A DNA stretch of 64,000 nucleotides, from positions 1 through 64,000 of the forward strand of contig JAKSKN010000012.1 in assembly GCA_024401695.1 (NCBI GenBank), given 5' to 3'. A program made the position numbers and the translations under genes. Numbering within the stretch: the first letter of the stretch is position 1; each line of letters begins with the position of its first letter. Positions 18,849 to 25,787 of this stretch are shown in pieces. The notes below the pieces were generated by a model that worked only from the letters and a program-made list of their open reading frames with translations, did not search any database and was not told where the DNA came from. The DNA is from Bacteroidales bacterium (GTDB lineage: Bacteria; Bacteroidota; Bacteroidia; Bacteroidales; UBA932).

Positions 18849-20081
18849 TTATTCGCCATGGTCTGTGTCCTTGTAGATAATCTCAGGGTCAGCATCAACC
18901 TTGCTCCAGTCTTCCATACAAGGGTCGAAGTAAATCTCGCCTTCGAACGGATCGATGATGAAACTGTAGTTGTAAACTGTGTTGATCTTCCACTCATCAA
19001 TGGCGGTGTCACCAGTTGAAGTTGTTGTTGTTTTGAACTCACCGAGCTTCATGGTGAATGCAGGATGGCTGTCAGCAGCACCGTCGTATGCGGTCTTGCT
19101 GATGACCTTGCCTGTCTTGTCGTAAGCGTAAACAGTGAACTTGACAGTGATTGTGGCATCAGTGTTAGGATTGCTGTTAGTGACAGGGAGCTCCTGAGGG
19201 AGTACGTAGTACTCTTCCTCGAATTTTGTCCAACCTTCACCTGTAAGACCGTTATCCGTGACTTCAGTACCTATAACAAAGCCTTCGCCTTTTGCAGGAG
19301 AGTACTTCATATCTACAATCTTGCCGCTGTTATCCTTGTCTCCTGATGGAGTCCAGGCATATTCGTTCGAAGAGTCGAGCGCGAGCTTACCCTTGCCATA
19401 AATGTTTGAAATGGAAATCTCATCGATGACAGCTGAGAAATAGACGTCGCCAACCTTGACTACCTTATTAGTTGAATCGTAGTTCTTTTCGTACAGTTTT
19501 GCAGAGAACTTCACCTTTGCAAGTTCGTGATGGAAAAGAAGCGGAACACCATCGGTGAAGTGCTTGTCTGTATCTTTATCGCAGTTCTGGTCAAGGGTCT
19601 GGGCAAGCATAAGGTCTTCCGATACGGTGGCAACTTTCTGAGTAGCGTATGGAACGGTTACCGCGTACTCGTCGAAAGTGAAGCCATTGGTGGCGTCATA
19701 CGTGGCCTTGCCTGCAGGATATACTGCGTAGAAAGAAAGCATACCGGTCTTTGGCCAGTAATAAGTGCCGTTCTGTGTCTTCCATACCCATTCAGTAGGT
19801 TCGTCAGATGTCTCTGAATTAGCCACAATGTCATTGAAATAAAGGAACTTCGAAGTACCGCTGGCGGCAATTTCGCCATCAGTGAAATAGGCAAGGATGT
19901 CAAACTGGGCATCCTTAGGTAAAGCGATGTGCTCGTGGTCAGCCTTCGTCTGAGAGACGTAGCTGAGAGCCTGGAAGGAGATAGGGGTCTCCTCATCCTG
20001 AGCACTCTGGTCGAGATTGACCTTGCTGCAACCTACGATTGCGAGGGTTGCGAGCGCGATGATTGATAAATACTTTTTCAT
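18849..20081 (-). CDS. Fimbrillin family protein (410 aa)
   Basis: Lipobox LAIVGC (Cys 18) and T-K-A at 45-47 (YVSQTKAD). Signatures: YYWPKTGMLSFYAVYPAG, VPLLFHHELAKVKFSAK and IYFDPCMEDWSKV. The cysteine in the last signature is unusual for the array. It is the second fimbrillin gene after the strong candidate promoter at 21209, and a hairpin follows its stop, so it and the 346-residue gene could form the most highly expressed pair. Product: lipidated pilin precursor of the Mfa-like superfamily. Confidence 0.88.
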   Translation of the reverse strand: MKKYLSIIALATLAIVGCSKVNLDQSAQDEETPISFQALSYVSQTKADHEHIALPKDAQFDILAYFTDGEIAASGTSKFLYFNDIVANSETSDEPTEWVWKTQNGTYYWPKTGMLSFYAVYPAGKATYDATNGFTFDEYAVTVPYATQKVATVSEDLMLAQTLDQNCDKDTDKHFTDGVPLLFHHELAKVKFSAKLYEKNYDSTNKVVKVGDVYFSAVIDEISISNIYGKGKLALDSSNEYAWTPSGDKDNSGKIVDMKYSPAKGEGFVIGTEVTDNGLTGEGWTKFEEEYYVLPQELPVTNSNPNTDATITVKFTVYAYDKTGKVISKTAYDGAADSHPAFTMKLGEFKTTTTSTGDTAIDEWKINTVYNYSFIIDPFEGEIYFDPCMEDWSKVDADPEIIYKDTDHGE

Positions 20082-20142
20082 AATAACTGTACAGTGTGTT
20101 AAAATTTGTCGTTAGTTAATATTATCTGTTTGTTATTCTCGA

Positions 20143-21183
20143 TTACATTGAAGCCTGTGAGCTGTTGGTCATCCAGTTGACTACTGAAGGAGCGAATGTG
20201 ATGACGTCGTTGCTGAGAGGGTTGATGGTTATGTTGTAGATGTAGCAGTAACCGCTTGCCCAGGCTGTGATGTCGTTGATGCTGAGGGAAACGGTCTCTG
20301 TGATTGTGGTGGTGTCAAGTTCGGTCTCACCTTTCTTGGTTACGATTGTGAAGTTGACGGTGAGCTCGATATTTCCGTTGGAGTTGCTGAGGCTCTGTGG
20401 AAGAACGATCGCGTTGCTGCCGAGAGTAGCGAACTCGGTGGTGAGTTCGGTCTCTTCGCTGCTGACGTTGATGACCTGTGCGTTTTTCTGGTTGCTCCAG
20501 CTGATCTTGTTGTTGGTGCTGTTCCAGTTGAGGTCTGCAGTGTTGCATACGCTGGAAACCTTGGCTGAGTTTACAGTAACCTCGAAGTCAAGTCCGTTTG
20601 CGCTGAGGGTCTTGGCCTTGAAGTTGAACATCAGCTGTGAGAGAGCGTGGCGGAAGAGAACGCTTACCTTACCGTTGCTCTGGGTCTTGTTGGCTGCGAG
20701 GTCAGCGATGAGGAGGTCGGTGCCGTCGTTTACGTAACCGGTCTTGTTGAGGAGGTTCTCTCTGGTGTTGCCGATTGCGAGGTCTGCAGATACAGGTGAG
20801 TAGCTTGCGAAAGAAAGCTTGCCGCTCTTAGGCCAGCAGTAATCTACTGCGGTGCTCCACTCTGAACCCTTCTTGGAAACTTCGTCACCGTTGATGTACT
20901 TTACCATATCGGAAATCTCGAGGCTGCTGTTCCAGTCGAAGTCGCCGGTATAGAAAGCGTAGGTGCGGAAGCTTGACTCAAGTTCTGAGTAGTCAGACTT
21001 TGTCTGCTGTGAGTAGAGATTGGCGTCGAAGGAGATGGCCTTCTGTGCAGGGGTCTTGATTTCTGACTTTGAAGAAGATGAAGAAGAAGTCTGAACTGAA
21101 GGAACCTCGACGTCAACCTTGGAGCAGCCTGCGAGGACTGCTGTCAGGGTGAGGAGGAGAGTTATGTTCAAATTCTTTTTCAT
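20143..21183 (-). CDS. Fimbrillin family protein (346 aa), promoter-proximal subunit
   Basis: This is the shortest fimbrillin of the array. Lipobox AVLAGC (Cys 20), then a serine-rich linker (TSSSSSSKSE, 32-41) not seen in the others, and T-K-S at 61-63 in place of T-K-A. Signatures: CWPKSGKLSFASYSP, VLFRHALSQLMFNFK and ITFAPSVVNW. Codon use looks more uniform than in the downstream genes. It directly follows a candidate promoter with two upstream boxes, so it is the best candidate for the major shaft subunit; that is inference from position only. Confidence 0.87.
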   Translation of the reverse strand: MKKNLNITLLLTLTAVLAGCSKVDVEVPSVQTSSSSSSKSEIKTPAQKAISFDANLYSQQTKSDYSELESSFRTYAFYTGDFDWNSSLEISDMVKYINGDEVSKKGSEWSTAVDYCWPKSGKLSFASYSPVSADLAIGNTRENLLNKTGYVNDGTDLLIADLAANKTQSNGKVSVLFRHALSQLMFNFKAKTLSANGLDFEVTVNSAKVSSVCNTADLNWNSTNNKISWSNQKNAQVINVSSEETELTTEFATLGSNAIVLPQSLSNSNGNIELTVNFTIVTKKGETELDTTTITETVSLSINDITAWASGYCYIYNITINPLSNDVITFAPSVVNWMTNSSQASM

Positions 21184-21208
21184 TCGCCGTTTGATCTTTT
21201 CGACATTG

Positions 21209-21274
21209 CAAAGATACGGCGCATTTATATATATAAATTGTCTATTTGTCAGTAGTGTTTTTCAAAACGTAAAA
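21209..21274 (-). promoter_or_regulatory. Main fimbrillin promoter with box I and box II
   Basis: On the minus strand TATCTTTG (21209-21216) is a perfect -7 box 25 nt before the ATG at 21183. Read on the plus strand, 20 nt separate it from box I, ATTGTCTATTTGT (21237-21249). Exactly 11 nt then lead to box II, TTCAAAACGTAAAA (21261-21274). The same order and spacing occur at 24263-24329. Box I covers the -33 region; box II would be an activator or repressor site. Confidence 0.65.
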
Positions 21275-21347
21275 ACCTATGCGTTTAAAAGGTTAAAACG
21301 TCAATGAAATTGTGATTTTTACAAAAATCCATTTTCAAAACGTAAAT
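21259..21347. repeat. Helically phased AAAACGT repeats upstream of the main fimbrillin promoter
   Basis: The 15-nt sequence TTTTCAAAACGTAAA occurs exactly at 21259-21273 and 21332-21346. A partial copy (TTAAAACGTCAA) starts at 21293. The AAAACGT cores start at 21264, 21295 and 21337, spacings of 31 and 42 nt, close to three and four helical turns. This suggests several sites for one DNA-binding protein on the same face of the helix in the 178-nt gap between the DUF5119 and fimbrillin genes. Confidence 0.6.
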
Positions 21348-21361
21348 AACGCGGATTTTGA

Positions 21362-22468
21362 CTAAATGACAACCTCTCCTTCCTGGTCCTCCCAGTCTTC
21401 GACTTCGGGGTTGAATCCACCGCCTCCGCCGCCCTGCGGATCGACCTCCGGCTTAGGGATGTCGATGATCGCATCAATGAGCAACCAGTGGCGTTTGAGC
21501 GCGTTTTCGGTCATAAATATGTCGTTCATATTTATCTCGAAGTCGAACGCCTTGCCGTCGGTGCGGATTACGTTGAAGGTGACGCGGAGATCGGAGTCTT
21601 CAGGGGCGATATCATCATCGGCCTTTGTTCCGTCGCCTTTGCGGCTGTCCGCGGCCCCGTTGTCTATATTGTGATAAATCTTTCCGAAGGTGTTGAAGGT
21701 GGTGCAGAGGACGTCCTTGTTCTCTTCCCGGATGTTGAGGTCCTGGCTCTTCTGCATATTGAAATAAACGGCGCTGGGATTGTCAACCTCGCGCTCTGCA
21801 AGACCGAAGTAGTTGGACGGGCTCATACCCGACAGGATGGCGCTTGCGTCGCTCGCGTATTGCGCGCCCTGTATGCGCACCTGTATATAATATGTATCGA
21901 CGATGGTGGTGGCCTCTGTCTCAATGACGAGGAGGCCGGTATGAGGGACTATCTCGAGGCCTATGTCCCTGGCCACGATCACGTGGTCCGGCTCATAGAG
22001 GACATCGGTGTCTTCTAGTCCCTTGTATTTCGCTTTGATTGAAGCGGGCACCTCGCTGGTGTAGGCTTCAAGCGTGGTGATGTCGTTTTCCCCTCGTATG
22101 AACGTGTCCGGCGTGTCGAAGTTGTAGCAGATCATATCGTACTTGCCGACACTTATGTTCACGTCGCCACCCAGGCACGGGACGCGCTTGCCCTCGTCAT
22201 CGTATCTCTCGGTCTTTTCAGAAAGGAAGGCCTGGCTCACGAGCTTGTGGCTGTCGGGGTCATAGAACATAACGCGTATCATATCCGTCTCGATCTTCGG
22301 GACAGGTATGAGCTCGTTGTAGACGCTGACGTTGACGTTAAGCACGGCTTTCAGCTCGACGACCACTGCCAGCTCGATGGATGGACTCGGGTCTTCAAGC
22401 GGTCGCCATTCGCAGGACGTCGCCAGAAGCGCAAGCGCTGAAAATACTATGAGGGGTCTTCTGAACAT
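21362..22468 (-). CDS. DUF5119-type lipoprotein of the fimbrial locus
   Basis: This 368-residue protein has a lipobox (LALLATSC, Cys 19), then EWRPLEDP. It matches the DUF5119 group that accompanies DUF3575/DUF3868 proteins in Bacteroidales fimbrial loci (VMFYDPDSHKLVSQAF; YDMICYNFDT). The C-terminus is striking: six glycines, then FNPEVEDWEDQEGEVVI, which imitates the terminal FDPxVxDW motif of the fimbrillins. There is no T-K-A motif. Its start overlaps the stop of the DUF3575 gene by one base, so both are co-expressed. An assembly, capping or anchoring role is inferred. Confidence 0.75.
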   Translation of the reverse strand: MFRRPLIVFSALALLATSCEWRPLEDPSPSIELAVVVELKAVLNVNVSVYNELIPVPKIETDMIRVMFYDPDSHKLVSQAFLSEKTERYDDEGKRVPCLGGDVNISVGKYDMICYNFDTPDTFIRGENDITTLEAYTSEVPASIKAKYKGLEDTDVLYEPDHVIVARDIGLEIVPHTGLLVIETEATTIVDTYYIQVRIQGAQYASDASAILSGMSPSNYFGLAEREVDNPSAVYFNMQKSQDLNIREENKDVLCTTFNTFGKIYHNIDNGAADSRKGDGTKADDDIAPEDSDLRVTFNVIRTDGKAFDFEINMNDIFMTENALKRHWLLIDAIIDIPKPEVDPQGGGGGGFNPEVEDWEDQEGEVVI

Positions 22469-24258
22469 TATTTGTCCTCGGAATGCGTCTCGGCATATCT
22501 TGCTGCACGCTTGGTCGCGAAATTGATCGGTATCACGAGGCTGACCTTAAGCTTGGTAGGTCCGAAGTATGTAACCTGGCCGGCGTTGTAAGGGTCGCGG
22601 ATAAGGCAGCTGTAGTCTGCCGCAGGCTGATAGTGCTGGTAGTTCGCACGGAGCCAGCCGGCGCTGAGGCTGAATTCCATATTGCCCCAGTGCTTCTTCT
22701 TGCCGAGAGGGATTACGAATCCGCCTGACAGACCGGCGCTGAGGTAGGTGGCCTGATAGCAGAGGTCCTTGTCCCACTGGATATCACCCTTGCCGCTCAT
22801 TCCGTAAGGGCCTACGAAGAATCCGAGCAGTTTCCTGTCGTCGTTGCCCCATTTCTTGAACCAGAAACGCGGCTCTACGCCGATCTCCCAGTTCTGGAGG
22901 GCATATTTGTTCTTCTGGAATTCCCACCAAGGGAACACGTCTTCGACCATAATGCTGAAGCGCTTGCCGATAGGAACCTCTATCTCGGCGTTGACCATTG
23001 TGACAACGTCGTAAAGAAGGTTGGTCTTGAGCGCGAAGATGGTCTCCTTGGCTTTCTTCTTGACTTCCTCGACAGGTTCTTCAATAGGAGCGACCTGCTC
23101 GACTACGACCTGTTCTTCCTTGACAACCGGGGTCTCCACAGGGACTATGACCACTTCCTGCGGCTCCGGTTCTTCAACCTGCTGCGGCTTGAGATAGAAC
23201 GAGAGCATCGTGGATCCGCGGAGTGAAGGGTAGTGGTTCTTCAGGACGTACTGGTAGACGTTGCCCACCATAGGGTCGTTAGGTATCTTCTTGAGGAGCG
23301 CCTTCTTGGTGTTGGCGTCGACGTAGTTGTTCTCGATGATGTCGAGGAGCTGGTACCTGGTCGAATTCGTGATGTTGCGGTCTTGTTCGACAAGCTGGCG
23401 GAGTCCGTCCCAGGATTCGCCGCGGCCTTCGTGGCTGATGCGGTTCCTGAGTTCAGGATATTGCTTGAGGATGAACCACTTGGAATCGATGGCGCGCTTT
23501 TCGGCGAGGAAGAGGTTGTGCTCGACGGTTCCTTCCGGAGACGCGTAGGAAACTACGAGGACAGAATCGATGTTGTCGATGCCGACTTCGTCGATGGCTC
23601 TGTCGAGGGCACGGAGGACGTACCGGTTGCTCATATAGTCGGGATCGAAGGTGTAGTCGTTGACCTTGTAGTCGAGGTGGGCCTCGAGGGCGTAAACGTC
23701 AGGGTTGTCGGTGCGGACGTCCTTGAACATGTCGCCGGTGGTGGAGGTTATGTCGAGAGGGAGGGACTTGACAGTCCTTCTCCTTGATGCCTGATGGCGT
23801 GACGGGGTGGATGGGGTGTTGGCGAGCGTGAAGGTCTTGCGCTCCATCTCATTCTTGAGACGGACGGTGACGATGGAGACATCGCCTTCGCGGCTGCTTC
23901 TCCTGGTCTCGTAAATCACGCGGCCCTGGAGTTTCGGAAATTTTTCTGCGATGAGCCATTTGGTGTCGACTGCGCGCTTCTCGGCAAGGGCGAGGTCGTT
24001 TTCCTCGCTGGACGTCGGGGTGACATAGGTCACGATGCGCACGAAATCGATGTTATCTTCGCCGGCGCTCTGGATTGCGCGGGTGATTGACCTTGAAGCT
24101 GTGGCATTCTCACCGAAACCGGCATCGAAGCTATACTGGTTCTTGCGGTACTGGATGCGGGATTCGGCATTCTGTGCGGATGCCTGAGCAATGTGGCTTT
24201 CTGCTCCGGCCAGGATGGCCAGAGAAAGCAGAAGAAATATTTTGGTCATAGTTTTCAT
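22468..24258 (-). CDS. DUF3575 outer-membrane protein with two OmpA-like repeat domains
   Basis: This 596-residue protein has a signal peptide and two repeats of an OmpA-related module: about 50-130 (VRIVTYVTPTSSEENDLALAEKRAVDTKW) and about 230-355 (VLVVSYASPEGTVEHNLFLAEKRAIDSKW, split here only by eye). A Glu/Val/Pro-rich linker spans about 356-405. The C-terminal DUF3575 beta-barrel-like domain (FALKTNLLYDVVTMVNAEIE) reaches about 590. Such proteins occur with fimbrillin clusters and probably form the outer-membrane base of the fibre. A -7 box only 4 nt before this ATG raises the possibility that the ATG at 24249 is used instead. Confidence 0.8.
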   Translation of the reverse strand: MKTMTKIFLLLSLAILAGAESHIAQASAQNAESRIQYRKNQYSFDAGFGENATASRSITRAIQSAGEDNIDFVRIVTYVTPTSSEENDLALAEKRAVDTKWLIAEKFPKLQGRVIYETRRSSREGDVSIVTVRLKNEMERKTFTLANTPSTPSRHQASRRRTVKSLPLDITSTTGDMFKDVRTDNPDVYALEAHLDYKVNDYTFDPDYMSNRYVLRALDRAIDEVGIDNIDSVLVVSYASPEGTVEHNLFLAEKRAIDSKWFILKQYPELRNRISHEGRGESWDGLRQLVEQDRNITNSTRYQLLDIIENNYVDANTKKALLKKIPNDPMVGNVYQYVLKNHYPSLRGSTMLSFYLKPQQVEEPEPQEVVIVPVETPVVKEEQVVVEQVAPIEEPVEEVKKKAKETIFALKTNLLYDVVTMVNAEIEVPIGKRFSIMVEDVFPWWEFQKNKYALQNWEIGVEPRFWFKKWGNDDRKLLGFFVGPYGMSGKGDIQWDKDLCYQATYLSAGLSGGFVIPLGKKKHWGNMEFSLSAGWLRANYQHYQPAADYSCLIRDPYNAGQVTYFGPTKLKVSLVIPINFATKRAARYAETHSEDK

Positions 24259-24262
24259 GCTG

Positions 24263-24329
24263 CAAATATACTTCGTATAATCTCCAAAAAGATTGTCAGT
24301 TTGAAATAAATTCAGTTCAAATCGTAAAA
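24263..24329 (-). promoter_or_regulatory. Promoter of the DUF3575-DUF5119 unit with box I and box II
   Basis: On the minus strand TATATTTG (24263-24270) matches TAnnTTTG. Read on the plus strand, 21 nt then lead to box I ATTGTCAGTTTGA (24292-24304), and exactly 11 nt to box II TTCAAATCGTAAAA (24316-24329). Order and spacing equal those of the promoter at 21209-21274. The -7 box ends 4 nt before the annotated ATG, so the transcript would be leaderless or start at the next ATG (24249). Confidence 0.65.
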
Positions 24330-24374
24330 TTTCCCTTGCGCGCCCGATATTTTCACGGGCAAAATGGCGATTTC

Positions 24375-24417
24375 GACAATTTTTATTGTTTGTTTGACAA
24401 TTTTATTGTTTATTTGT
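24375..24417 (+). promoter_or_regulatory. Tandem 20-21-nt operator-like repeats before the AraC-type regulator
   Basis: Two head-to-tail copies of GACAATTTT(T)ATTGTTTRTTT lie at 24375-24395 and 24396-24415. Each contains a box I match: ATTGTTTGTTTGA at 24385-24397 and ATTGTTTATTTGT at 24405-24417. AraC-family proteins commonly bind direct repeats spaced by about two helical turns. The second copy overlaps TTTATTTG (24409-24416), a one-mismatch -7 box for the regulator gene, which would fit autoregulation. Confidence 0.5.
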
Positions 24418-24446
24418 ATGTTTTATTATAAAAGACCTATTGTCCC

Positions 24447-25652
24447 ATGTTGAATTTTGCGGCCTTGTTCCTGCCTTGCTTTGTCTGCCTCATCTGGGGT
24501 GGAATGCTGGTGTTCACGCCGCACAGGGGCACGGCGAGGAATGTTTTCATGATCCTGCTGTTCATTTCTGCGGTCTATTTTTTCGTCGATGCCTTCTATG
24601 TCGGGCAGATCGAGAGTGCTTCCGACTATTCACTGCTCGTGCGGCTTGATGCCGTGTCCCAGTTCGTGACGATGGCGCTTATACCGTTTATGGTGCTGTA
24701 CATCATTGTGGCGCAGGGCAAGATGTTCAGCTGGCCGGTAACGTATCTGTCTCTGGTTCCGTGCATTTGCCAGGGTGTCGCTTCTTTTGTCATCTATATG
24801 ATTCTGGGCAATGCCAATGCGGTCGGGTTCCTTCAGGCCTTTGATATGCTCGGGGGCTTCCCTCCGCAATATGACATCCCGATATATCACGCCTATTATG
24901 CCATCAACCACACGATCTACAATGTAGTGCTCGCCGCAGAAGTGCTCGGCGGAATGGGTTATCTGGTATATGTGTTCGTGAGGCGCAAGGACAACAAGGA
25001 GATATCCTCTTTTGTCTCCCTGATGTTTATCCTGCTGGTTATCACGATATTCCGCATCCTTCTCGGCAGATTGTTCCTCATTTCCCACTCCGGTGTGTCT
25101 TCGGTGCTGTCTGCGCTTATGGCTCTCGATATGTTCTTCGCGTGCCACATTGCGGTGGGTATGCGCAGCGTCGAGGGTGACAAGAGGGCCGGCCTCCTGT
25201 CCGACGCCCTGGAGAAAATCAACTCTCCTTTCGTGTCCGACAAGGATGATACCGACCAGCCGGTGGTGCTGGAGTACGCCGCTTCGCATGCTCCGAACGT
25301 GATCCTGGCGCCTACCAAGCCGAAGAACCTTCTGGAATCCTTCATCGTCTATATGGCCAAGGAGCGGCCTTATCTTAATCCGGAACTCACCGTTCAGGAG
25401 GTGTGCGAAGAACTGCATACCAACAGAACGTATATCTCTGAACTTATGTCGGAGAATTTCAAGATGTCGTTCCGCGACTACATCGGTCTCCTGCGCATCA
25501 GTGCGGCAAAGAGGCTTCTCCGTGAGGATTCTACCCGTACCCTTGAAGACATTGCGGCCGATTCCGGCTTTGCCAGCTCTTCCCAGTTCGTGAAGAAATT
25601 CAAGGAACTCACCGGCACCACTCCGCGTGCCTGGCTGGCAGATCAGTCCTAG
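24447..25652 (+). CDS. Membrane-bound AraC-family transcriptional regulator (multi-TM sensor plus HTH)
   Basis: In this 401-residue protein, about seven hydrophobic segments occupy residues 4-23, 32-52, 73-90, 96-120, 150-177, 188-213 and 215-238. A soluble linker precedes a C-terminal AraC-type double helix-turn-helix at about 295-398 (LTVQEVCEELHTNRTYISELM; LEDIAADSGFASSSQFVKKFKELTGTTPRAW). It is a one-component membrane regulator: the membrane part would sense a signal and the C-terminus bind DNA near the membrane. It is divergent from the fimbrillin locus, with tandem repeats in the shared intergenic region, so it is the prime candidate controller of that locus. The signal is unknown. Confidence 0.85.
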   Translation: MLNFAALFLPCFVCLIWGGMLVFTPHRGTARNVFMILLFISAVYFFVDAFYVGQIESASDYSLLVRLDAVSQFVTMALIPFMVLYIIVAQGKMFSWPVTYLSLVPCICQGVASFVIYMILGNANAVGFLQAFDMLGGFPPQYDIPIYHAYYAINHTIYNVVLAAEVLGGMGYLVYVFVRRKDNKEISSFVSLMFILLVITIFRILLGRLFLISHSGVSSVLSALMALDMFFACHIAVGMRSVEGDKRAGLLSDALEKINSPFVSDKDDTDQPVVLEYAASHAPNVILAPTKPKNLLESFIVYMAKERPYLNPELTVQEVCEELHTNRTYISELMSENFKMSFRDYIGLLRISAAKRLLREDSTRTLEDIAADSGFASSSQFVKKFKELTGTTPRAWLADQS

Positions 25653-25683
25653 CCGTTTCCCCGAACTTTTGTCAGTGGTCCCG

Positions 25684-25717
25684 TTTTTGCAGATATAGCG
25701 GGAAATCACTATATTTG
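25684..25717 (+). promoter_or_regulatory. secA promoter
   Basis: TATATTTG at 25710-25717 matches the -7 consensus, and a TTTTTG at 25684-25689 sits 20 nt upstream in the -33 position. The leader before the ATG at 25788 is about 64 nt and contains a GC-rich stretch near 25721-25745 that may fold. Confidence 0.6.
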
Positions 25718-25787
25718 CACGATTGCGCCCAAGCGCGCACGTAGCGAAATTGTTTCATCATTCTTTAAAACGCACTATACTGACATT

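Noticed and set aside
20121-20133. Possible further box I (ATTATCTGTTTGT) upstream of the 410-residue fimbrillin
   Set aside because: One mismatch to the motif, but no TAnnTTTG box lies 20-21 nt away and no box II lies 11 nt beyond, so it lacks the architecture of the two good promoters.
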